DNA of 64,000 bases from Ophthalmolycus amberensis (lineage: Eukaryota > Chordata > Actinopteri > Perciformes > Zoarcidae). Each line of letters begins with the position of its first letter. Position 1 is the stretch's first letter. Below, in pieces: positions 47,565-59,200 of the stretch. The notes under the pieces are model-generated. The model worked only from the letters and a program-made list of their open reading frames with translations. It was not told the DNA's origin and made no database searches. The DNA is taken from the NCBI GenBank assembly GCA_024529925.1, contig JAFEUB010000799.1:62001-126000 (forward strand), written 5' to 3'. Both the position numbers and the translations under genes were made by a program.

Positions 47565-50250
47565 ATGGAGCAGGTATCAGACGATGAGCTGGACCACGGA
47601 GCGGAGGAGGACAGCGATAAGGAGGACCAGGACCTGGACAAGATGTTTGGTGCTTGGCTTGGAGAGCTGGACAAGCTGACACAGGTTAACACACACACAC
47701 ACACACACACACACGTACACACACACAATGACAGGGTGGTTGGCTACATAGACACACACTCACACAGGTAGAGGAGCAGGGAGAAAAGTGCTGTATCCAT
47801 AGCAACCTTAACACTGCTAATCCTGTCTCCCTTTACTGTATCCTAGCAACTCCCCTCCCACCACCACTTTGTATTGTGTAATCGTGCAGGTGTGTGTGTG
47901 TGTGCACACACGAGCAGGCAGAGATGGTTGCTTAGATCCTGTGCTTTGACTGTGATGTCAGAATGTGTGTGGTTTTTGCATATGCGTACCTCATGCTTTG
48001 CCTGTGTGTGTGTGTGTGTGTGTACTCTGTAGAGTCTGGATGATGGCAAGCCTCAGAAACCACTGCAGAAGCCTCCTCTCAGGCAGGAGACGAACATGGC
48101 CAACTTCTCCTACCGCTTCTCCATGTATAACATAAACGGTGAGTCTTCACTCATCTGATCCCGATCTGTTTAATAACAGCACAGATGAAAGAAATCATTA
48201 AACCTCCCTCCCCCTCCCCCTTCTCTGTGCTTCCTCTATCCTTTTTATCTTTGCTCCCTGCAGAGGCGTTGAACCAGGGCGACACAGTGGACCTGGACGC
48301 CCTGATGGCTGACCTGTGCACCATTGAACAGGAGCTCGATACCATTTCCAAACCAAACTCGGCCTCTCGCGGCCAGAACAAAGGCCAGCAGCGGGCCCCT
48401 GGGGGCCGCAGTGCCAGCACCAAGCACTCAGGCACCAGCGGAGGGGGAAGCAGCGGAGGTAGTCCCGCTCAACCATTTGCATTTACAGTGGAGCTTCATG
48501 TGTTATTTGAGCAACAATAGAAATCATTACTCCACTCCTAAAACTGTATATAATCATTGTAAGCAAATAATGTCGCTGCCAAACTCTTTTACATAGCGCC
48601 ACACATTGCTGTGCTCGGATAATGTTTGGACTCTGAAACACAATAGAGGGACGCTTCATGGAGTAAAACAGGAAGATGTCACTCTTCTTCTGGTGCTGAA
48701 GAATGTGAACAAAAATCTCTTCAAACATGTTTTTCCTTTTTACCGAAGCCATATCAAACGAATGCAGAGTAATGATGTAGTGGAGGAAAGGGGGGACAAT
48801 TAGCAGCATCCTGTTTGCAGCAGGGAAATGTAGTCTTTAACACAAGCTACGACTACACTGGTATAATATAAATGCAGCCAGTCGTTTTTACTGTTGTCTC
48901 ATTTGGTTAATAATAATCATAAAAGTGTTTCCTAACAATCTCCTAATATATGTTGTTATTTCATATTGATGTTTAAAGATGCTACATGTTGCACCTGAGA
49001 TCCAACTGGAATGTGTCACAAATCCAGCGTAACGTTAACAAATGTATTCCGTCAATGGTTCACATATCATTTTCAAAGGCAGGTCCCTCTGAGCTGTGCT
49101 TGAAATCCCCAACAGGAAGCACCAGTAGCAGTACCCGGGCGTCTCCGGCCAACACGGTGCGCGGCGGCAGCCTCAACGCCCGCCCCGCGGCCGCTAACAT
49201 CTCCCTGGATGACATCACCTCTCAGCTGGAGAAGGCCTCTCTCAGCATGGACGAAGCGGCGCGTCAGACCTCCTCCTCCTCTTCTTCCTCCTCCTCCTCT
49301 TTCTCCTCCGCCACGCTCCGGCGGCCCTCGTCAGGGTCGTCCGGCGGCGGCCAGCACAGGAGGACGGGCTCAGTGGGCGCGGTCAGCGAGCAGGAAGCTC
49401 CGTCCCAGCGGTCCAGTGTAAATTCAGCGTGTGCCTCAGCGTCCAGCATGGACTCCCTGGACATTGACAAAGTGATGGCGGGCGGAGAGGTGGAGGGCCA
49501 GAGCAGCCCGAGCACACAGGGACAGAACCAGACCAGCACAGAGGTACGGCTCACACTGAAATACACACAGAAAAACACACACACACACCAAGGATATCCA
49601 AAGTATTATCAGCCTAATGACAAAGTGTGCGTGAGCCAAAGACTGCGTGCACATTTCCACATCTAATAACAAGGTAAGCTCTCGTCCTGCATGTTTAACC
49701 ACACAGCATGACGTTTGGAAGAAACTGCATGTTGAGAGTCAATCCACAATACGGACGTGTATTGTGCATTGGATGGTGTGTTAACGAGCACGTTGTAATC
49801 TCCTATAAGGCTCGCTTACGTGTGGATTTAAAATGTTAACATGCTGAATTCTTTCGCTCACTCACCAAGCATCTTGGCTCTGTAACAAAAGCACAACATC
49901 CTCAAGGCTTAGAGGAGTTTAACCTGTTTCAGAAGCAAAAGATCTGAGCTAATGCACTAAAACAGTATGTATAGAGGCAAAAGCTAGAGAAAGGAGGAGA
50001 GGGAAACCGTGACAGAGAGGTAGTATTTCAGTTCAGAAGGAAAAAGTAAGCATGCATGACCCCCCCCCCCCCCCCCCCCCCCTGCATGTCATCATGTTAT
50101 CTGTGTTTGCATCTTTTCCTATATCTGTGGTCTCTACCCACACACACACCTTGCCTGCACCTCCTGATATTCCCAGCATGTCACACTGCGACGGGCCAGA
50201 CGGCAGCTTGACTTCACCTCACGGGAGGGTGAAGTGGATCGGGCCACTGT

Positions 50251-50289
<39 letters not shown>

Positions 50290-53200
50290 AGCGAGCATGC
50301 ATGTGTGCATGAATGCGTTTTAGGCATTTGCCCATGTAAAGCTGCAGGCAATCACATATTATTTTAGTTTCCACCAGCAATTTGAATTGAATCCCATGCA
50401 GTGTGCAGCCGTTTGTGTACGTGTGATGCATGCACATGTAAGTAAAGTGTGTATGGTGTGAAATTAGCCGTAGACTGTAGGTTTGATGGTGAGCCAGAAT
50501 GCACAGTATGCTACAGATTCACACACTCCAATCTACTGCGGTCATGTTTGCTCTGTGCATATCTACAGTGCTTCTCACAGTCATTGCTTCCTCGCCCACA
50601 GCTGCAGCTAATGACAACCACCACTGCTGAGCGCTCCGTTTATGGGACCTTCTCTCGCTTCCACGCTTCTGTCATACATAAAGATCAAAACACCTGCGAT
50701 TAATAAGCCTCCGAGAATCACCTGGCACTGACACCTCTATATTTTGTCTGTTCCTCTGCTCTGCTCTCTTCACCCAAGCACTCCTATCTGGACCGAGAAA
50801 CCTCGCTCATTCTGAAAAGCATAGCAGGAAAGCCTTCTCACCTCCTGACCAAGGTGACTTCCTCATACACTCTTTCCTTTGTTTTTTTAAATTTTTTCTC
50901 TTGTGTGTGTGCACTGCTCCTCTCTTCTGCTTTGCATGGAAAAACCCAACAGCTGCTGGAAATCACAGCAAACGTATTTATTTCACTTAATTAAGAAGAA
51001 GAGGCAGAGATAACAGTTTCTCTGCCGATGTCAGCTTTACCCAACTGCACTCTCACGGGACATGTGAGCTCTGACAAATAATACTCTTGGACATTTAGGA
51101 ATGCACAAATAGAAAAATACATGAGCCGAGTTGAGAGAAAAATGACAAGACCACATCCCGAGTAATCTAACGGGGTGAGAGTATCTGTGCACCTGAATGG
51201 ATTTTTCCCTTGCATCATTTTTCAGCATTCACCATGCACACACTGTCCCATGCTTATAGATTGAATGCACTTGATAGGTTTCTCCGACTTGCTTCCACAT
51301 TCATTTTTCACTGGCATGTGATCTTTTGTCTCGGTTTTCCTTCATTTTGCTTCTCTCTCCATGTAGCTGGCTTTTGATTTGCACCGTTTATGAAATATTA
51401 ATAATGGAGCTACAGCGATAAATCGAGTCGGTCCAGGATTTGCAGCTTTTCTCTGTTTTGGTATCAGAAATGGAGCATCTCTGGATTTTTGACTCGTTGG
51501 TCAGACCAAAAAAGACACTTTCCAACATTACAGAACCTAAACAACCCGTCTGTGTGTATTGTGCTCCACTGTTTAATACACAGTATCTCTCACATCTGTT
51601 CATCCATCATGTGTCGGTCGTCTCTCAACCCTTACTGTAAAACATCTTGGCAGCACTCGCTTCTCGCAGAGATTGCATTCGCTGCAGCCCTCGGCTCCCG
51701 TGCAAAGCTTATGCCGATCAGATGTGTGATGAATTGTGGTTCAAAGTTGGCCGCCGTTGATTGCGATTTATTCTGCCATCGCTACACGACGCATAGCCAA
51801 GTGCAAAGATTTAATAGACCAAGAGCATTCACTGAATCTGAGACAAACCACAAATCATGTTGATCTGAGACAGTATAAGGGTCTTCTGTGGGTCTGGAAA
51901 ACTCTGGGGGATTATTTTCAGCTCTTTTAACAACTTCAAAACAGAAGACAGCCTTGTATTATTCATGTATGGGTAAACTGAAATCGCTTGGCGTTGCTTT
52001 GCAGATTTCTCTCCAAAACCCTTTCAGTCATTTCCATTCATTTGAATATAAAGGATGCCAAGAGTGAAGCTGGCCGACTCCCTCAGTAATATCCACACAA
52101 TTCATCCTCCCTGAAATTTTACAGCCGAAATCCTGGAAGATCGATTGCTGAAACGATGGAATCTAGTTCTGTAGGTTGGTGGAATATCGGCTCTCTGGAT
52201 GCAGAAAGCATTTGAATGGAGAGGATGTATTGCCCGTGGCGTTCAGGCTGTGAGGGAGTTTATGTTTCAGTGTTCCACTTTTTCCCCCGACTCCCGCTCC
52301 TCGCCCGCAAATCAGAACACTGAATGAGCGTGGGCTTTTTGGGAAGAAGCGGGGAGCGAGCGGAGAGACATCAAAGGGAGAGGGTGCCAAGATTTTTCTT
52401 CTTTTTTCCCCCCCATGCTCGGCAGAAGAGCCTTTCAAAATTGGCTCTGGTGTGGCCGAGTGTGAAAGTGGCTGGGATAACCCCTGTGGAATAGGAATCA
52501 GATTAATGTCTAATAAAAAGCAGGGTGTAGGTGTCATGTGGAGAGGAAATAATGGAGGGGAGACGGAGTTACGCTGACAATTATGGAGCTGAACCTCCGG
52601 TGTGACGCAGATCGACTCTGGACTGTAATCTTCACAGCCCCCGTGACCTCTCCTCCCTCGCCGTTCCTCTCGCTCTCGCTCACACTTGGCTGACTAAAAG
52701 CCTGCCACTGTGTGTTGGCCAAACATAGTGTTGGCTTCATTGCATTATAATGTGCATGTGCCCTGGAGCGTTCATGTGGAAAGGTAGTCTGGGTCAAGGG
52801 GGGTGGGGGGGCTCTTAAGATAAGAGGCTTGGGGAGAGGTTGTTAAGACCCCTCAACCCTTCTCTTGAGTGTGTACACACACACGACTTGAAATATTCAG
52901 CACCTTCAGCAACTCATTCACCCAAATTCCGCTCTCCGTCGTTGTCACTGTCGTTTAGCTCCGGGGGACCGGCGTCGGTCACGGTCTCCCCGCTCGTCCT
53001 GATTGGCTGAAGGGTAGAGGGTCCTGCGGTAGGGGGGGCTCGCTGGTTGGCCGCCCCCTCGCTCTCCTATTTTTGTGGGGATTATGCTCCATTGATTGGG
53101 CACGCTCCCAAACCCCTGCATCTGTTATGAAGAGAGAGAGCGTAAGAGGGTGATTGAGAAGGCGAGCGAGAGGAGGAAGCAGGAAGAGAGAGAGAGTTGG

Positions 53201-56200
53201 AAGGGGGATGGGCGTCCTCCTCCCGACTGTCTCATTTGGGGTTTTAGTCAAGTTGTCATCTCGAGGACGCACATGTCTGCGTGTCGGTGAACCTGCGCCA
53301 TCGCTCGGTCTCGCTTTGAATGATGAGAGACGTGGATGCACGGCTGAGTTTCCCCCACTGAGGATCATTGTGGAGTAAGTTTTTACACGCCAGTAGCTGA
53401 CTGAAAGGTGGCAAGCGGACAAAGAAATATACATATTGGGGTTTTTGTGACAAATGAGAAAGAAATTGTGTGTTTTCTTTTTTTATCAGTAATTATGGAC
53501 GAATCTGGATATATTTTTTCTGTTCTTTGCCCTCGAATTCCGAATCTGATCTTTGCAGGAGATCATTGTGTCTTTGAGTGCCGGGCATAGAGGCTTTCTC
53601 AACTGATCCCACACGCATCCGCAGCCTCGCGCCCTTCGGGGATCTTCTACTATTGTTCCCCTTCTGCTGTATAGCGAGATCAAAGGAACCCTCTGCAGCG
53701 CCATACCAATCCAATATGGAGCCAAAGACTGCAAATGGAGCGCCATTTTTGAAGGGAACACCGAACCAATGTCACGACAGCAGCGATTTAGCAACGCGGC
53801 GTTTTTAGTTGATCAAATATTCACACACGAGTAATAAAAACAAAAAAACCACACACACGTGGAAGCATACGCAACCTGCGGAAATGGAGGTGATGGCATC
53901 TTGTTGGAGGGGGCAGGTAAGCAACCCAAGGCGTGAAAAACAAAAATTGGATTCGTTTTTTGTCCCATGACACCAAGCGCCATCATGCCAGAGGCTTGTG
54001 CGTTGAAATGGTTTAGAAGGCTGCTTACTATTTAATGAAGTTGTTTGTCTGTGCGCATGATGTCTTGTTCTTGCCAGAGGAACAATGAAAGACATGTGCG
54101 AAGAAGATGAGGCAAGGCTCTGAAATCAGAAACCCTGTTGGGGTTTTTTTTTGTCAGGGTGTTATGTGTGGTTGTGTTATTGTTTTAATAATTACCGTGT
54201 TAACAATGCTCTCCTGTGTCCATCTAGGAGGAACAAGCTGCCAAGTTAAAGGCAGAGAAGATCCGAGTCGCCCTGGAAAAGATCAAGGAGGCACAGGTCA
54301 AAAAGGTAGAGCCACCTCTTTCCTTTGCACACTCTCTCTCTCTCGCTCACTAACTCAGTTTAATTTATTTTAAAAGACAATTCTGACTCGTGTAATAAAT
54401 TGCTGTCTGGTCGCATTCACTGCACGCTGCATTTCTTTGTGAACTTCATTCACGGCGAAGCGCAGAGAAAGAAATAGGTCATTGCAGTGATTATGTGTGT
54501 GCATCTGCCGAGGGAGGGAGCGAGACATCAGAAGCGGACTTCAGGAAAAACCAAGTGCTGCAAGACAATGCGGACACAAAGCGTCTCATTTACCACGTCC
54601 AACCGAAACAAGTGCTGGTTTTTTTCCGGTGAACATTGGGGCGCCCTGAAAGCCGCGGCGCGTGCATGTCTCCATTGGGAAGTCCGTATGGGACTTCACA
54701 TGCAGGCCTTTTTTTTTTTTTTTTTAACCAGTGTCTCCGCCAGTGAATGAATTGTCTCTGTGAATGAGAGCAACATAATGGTGTCTTTTTACATGCAATG
54801 AATAGTTGAGACCCAACAGTGTTTCAGCGAGCAGGGCTGCACACAATAAGACAAGATAAAGAGTGCTGGTACAGCCGGCACAGAAAGGAAAACCCTCGGC
54901 CGGCGTAGAACGCTGCGATGTGCTAAATTATTAGTCATGTGCGGTCTCCACGGCCAGCTATGACTCACAATTTACTATGTTTTGGTTTGATTGCGTTTGG
55001 ATAGAAGGTTCTGAGCCTTGTTGAGGCAGTGGGATTGGTTTTGATTTAACTTTGACAGTTTTTCTGCCAGACTAGGTTAGTTTAGGGGTCCCTCCCTGTG
55101 AGAAATGTAGGTCAGACCCCCCACGTCTTTGTCTCGCAGCACTCGCAGCATTCTCATTGGTCCAAGGATCCCTTCAATCAACTGTACCCACCCTCTGATT
55201 GGATGTCAGGGTCCCCGGCAGGGGGGGACAAACATGAGGTCAAGGAATTGAGGGCGCTTTATTCCGTTTCAGATTATTTGATTTTAATCTTTAGTGGTCG
55301 TATATGCGACATTATGACTGTAGTGATCCCCAAGTATTTAATACTAGCTCTACAAGCACATGACTGCGTTCCATCTTTTTAAAGCTGTCAATCCCCAACC
55401 AGATCCTGTGGCTTAATTCATGGTGGACTGTTGCTGCAAAAAGACATGAATTTATTGCAAATTGTTCCAAAAAAAGAGGCCTTTTTAAGGAATTATATGA
55501 ACGTTGGGAGTTGTTGTTCCTTCGGTCAAGCTTTCTGCTGAGTGATTATAGACAATAATCGTTTCTTTCCATAGGATTTGGATATGCTGGCCAATAGAGA
55601 ATATAGATTAAAAGATTACTGTCGAGTCCATGAATACATGATTGGAAGCCCGAAATGGTAGTGAATGCTGAAGTGCATGCATAGGGATTATATTGGTGTG
55701 TCTGTTGTCCCAACTTTTAGCATTACGTTGCACAACAAGTCGATCTTCCGAGATCACTCTCCCGTCTCCTCCTCTTCCTCAGCTGGTGATCAGGGTCCAC
55801 ATGTCGGACGAGAGCTCCAAGACCATGATGGTGGATGAGCGGCAGACGGTCAGGCAGGTGCTGGACAGCCTGCTGGATAAGTCGCACTGTGGCTACAGCC
55901 CCGACTGGTCTCTTGTGGAAACCATCACTGAGCTACAGATGGGTACGAGAGGAGTAAACATTGTTTATGGTTTGCCTTAGTGTGCACTGGTGGCATACGG
56001 AAAGGAGGCACTAACGGTAACATGTGTGTAATTATTATTATCTGTGATCTAAAAATAGTCTCTGTCCGCGACCTCGGGCTAATTTTCCGGCTCACAGTTA
56101 AAAGTTCTAACCCCATCCCGAAAAACTGAAATCCCCGGAGGGAGGAAATTAAGAGCACATTTGCGTGTCAGCAAAAAACGCTGCATATCTTGCAGTCTTA

Positions 56201-59200
56201 TCTTCATTGCTCCCTCTTCTCTCCCCTCCCTCTCTCAGAGCGTATTTTCGAGGATCATGAGAACTTGGTGGAGAATCTATTAAACTGGACCCGGGACAGC
56301 CACAACAAGCTCATGTTCATCGAACGCATCGAGAAATATGCTCTCTTCAAGAACCCTCAGGTGACTGACCATTACACACACACACACACACAGAGGAGAG
56401 AGAGGACAGATCATCTTATCGATATCCACTCCCTGCGTTCCTTGTATAAATGCTGACAACATATGCTATACACACAAACACATTGTTTATGCATGCTGAG
56501 TGCCGGCAGAGCCCAGAGAGTGTGTTTGTGTCAGAGAGCTGGAAGTAGGTCAAAGCTCTAAAGCGAGTAAAGGTGAATAATTTATTTAACATAAGACGAG
56601 GTGAGCCGCCGATTTTACACTTCCCCCTTCCTTCCCTAACTGTTCCGCTCGATCATCTCCAGAACTACTTGCTGGGGCGGAAGGAGACATCCGAAATGGC
56701 TGACAGGAATAAAGAGGCTTTATTAGAGGTGAGGTTGTGTACAAGCACGAACTTCCCCGTCGTTTTCCGACACGTCAGAATGGATCTCTAACTTTGACGT
56801 CGATTTCTGTGCGTCTGTCAGGAGTGCTTCTGTGGCGGCTCGGTGTCGGTGCCGGAGATCGAGGGCATCCTGTGGCTGAAGGAGGACGGGAAGAAGTCGT
56901 GGAAGAAGCGTTACTTCCTCCTCAGAGCTTCGGGGATCTACTACGTCCCCAAAGGCAAAGCCAAGGTCCGTGAGGCATGGGATGGGAGTAGTTCAGGCAC
57001 AACAAAGATGGAGTTCAGAGATGTGGGTTGGCGTTATGAGAACCAGATTGACACAGTCTGCTCTGTGGCATTTCCTGTTGATCGAAATGAACACAACAGA
57101 AACAACACATGTGCTCCATTTTTAGCCCTATCCTCCTCCAAAGTCATTTTCAGTAACAGCAGCACTCACTGGCTGCGCTGCCAGAGACCAATGCTGTTGA
57201 TTGTTTTGTTGCCTTATTCAAATCCTGCAACCTTGTGTGCGCTACAAAGTAGGTTGAGTCCTACAATACATTCGAGTTTCATCTCAGGCATTGAATAGAG
57301 CACTGTATACTGATTTTAGATCTGTGTAATTACCCTCAAAAACATGAGCACTTTGACTAAAGTGGGACTTAGATCCTCTTAGCATAATTATTTAAAGCCC
57401 ATTTAGAGCAACGTCACTCAAGCATAGAAACGGCATGTGCTCCAAAAATACTTTAAGGCTATTAATATGTAATTAAGACTTTTGTATCGGACGTTTCTAA
57501 ACATTTAGTCAGTCCAAACTGTCACCAAAAATGTTAGATGTACCTGTACGGCATGCGTCAGAGCAGCAGCTTCACTCAACCTCGGCGCCTTTTCGAAGTC
57601 GATCCATCCTCCTCTGTCTCCCCCTCCGCAGGCATCCAGAGATCTCGTGTGCTTCCTGCAGCTGGACCATGTCAACGTGTATTACGGCCAGGACTACCGC
57701 AGCAAATACAAGGCTCCGACCGACTACTGCCTGGCCCTGAAGGTGAAGCCCTGTCCCTCCGTCTTCCTTCCGAGTGGAGACTTTCGTGTTGTGTGACGTG
57801 AAGATCTGAAACAGTCTGCAAACGTCACGGAAATGTAAAATAATGCAGTCAAATAGATATGAACTTTTTCTTTTTGCAGCACCCCCAAATCCAGAAGAAG
57901 TCCCAGTACATCAAGTATCTCTGCTGTGATGACGTCAGGACCCTGCACCAATGGGTGAATGGAATTCGCATCGCCAAGGTGAGTTTCTGCTCCGCTTTGT
58001 TTAGTCTGCGAAAAAGGCAAAAAAAATTGTTCTCTCACACTTCTAAGATCATTCATGTTAATTCATTGTATTTCATTGTGTGTTTGTGTGTAGTATGGCA
58101 AGCAACTATATGTGAACTACCAGGAGGCCATGAAGAGGACAGAGGCGGCCTACGATTGGTCCTCTCTCTCTACCTCCAGCATCCGATCAGGCTCCAGCTC
58201 TGCCAGCATTCCTGGTAAGTTTAATTCATCACCACAAAGGATTTCAAACAGAGTGTCTAGTCTGGGCTTTCAAGGGAGACACATAAAAACAAAAAGAAAA
58301 GTCAGAGTAATCAGTCATAATAAGATGGAGCAGAGACAAATATATTCAGATTTTACTCCACTGATAATATTCTTCTCTCAAAAAGTCTTACTGTCATTTG
58401 TGTGTTTGCTTCCAGAGTCCCAGTCTAATCACTCAGGCCAGTCAGACAGTGGAGTGGACACGGGCTCTTCTCATGGCCGGTCCCAGAGTGTGGTGAGCTC
58501 CGATATTTTCTGAGGCCTGGAAGAGAGGTACCCAGATCGAGGAAAGCTCCAAGGTACGGCTTTGTTTCAAAGACGGCAGGGATGAAAGAAAATCTGTTAT
58601 AGTTGCTAATCTGGTACAGAATATGTCATCCACTTCACCGAGCTAACACACTGTCTCCTTTTAGCATATGAGAATGGAGGCAACCAGAGGGGCCACCCTG
58701 CCGCACGCTTCCCACAGTCACCGGCATCACAGCCAGCACTCAGCGGATCACCCGGCCCTGACGCCCCCTCCCCAACTTCAGGTGCAGCCTCAGCCCCTCC
58801 AACAGCATCCGCCGCAGCATCAGCACCCGTCAGCGCACCCCCAGACACCGACCCAGGCGACGACGCAGCACCAGCACCTGCCCCCCCAGCATCAGTCTCC
58901 TCAACACCAGCAACTGCCCCCCAACATCAGTCTCCTCAACAGGCCCTGCAGCCGCCTCCCCAGTATCCCCAGCATCAGTCTCCTCAACAGGCCCTGCAGC
59001 CGCCTCCCCATTATCCCCAGCATCAGTCTCCTCAACAGGCCCTGCAGCCACCTCCCCAGTATCCCCAGCATCAGTCTCCTCAACAGGCCCTGCAGTCGCC
59101 TTCCCAGTATCCCCAGCATCAGTCTCCTCAACAGGCCCTGCAATCGCCTTCCCAGTATCCCCAGCATCAGTCTCCTCAACAGGCCCTGCAATCGCCTTCC

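Larger units (their letters stand above)
49544..54227 (+). other. Large raph1 intron holding an internal promoter candidate
   Basis: 4.7 kb intron between the Ser-rich N-terminal exon and the coiled-coil exon. It contains a C-homopolymer (50060-50081), a (GT)n tract (50253-50284) and, near its 3' end, the promoter and alternative first exon described separately. Nothing else coding is seen. Confidence 0.6.

Noticed and set aside
58488..58500. GTGAGC inside raph1 exon (after SQSV) as the real donor, which would avoid the frame break
   Set aside because: The following bases still encode the conserved FSEAWKRGTQIEESSK and end in another good donor at 58554, so they are exonic in the family; kept only as a possible alternative donor.
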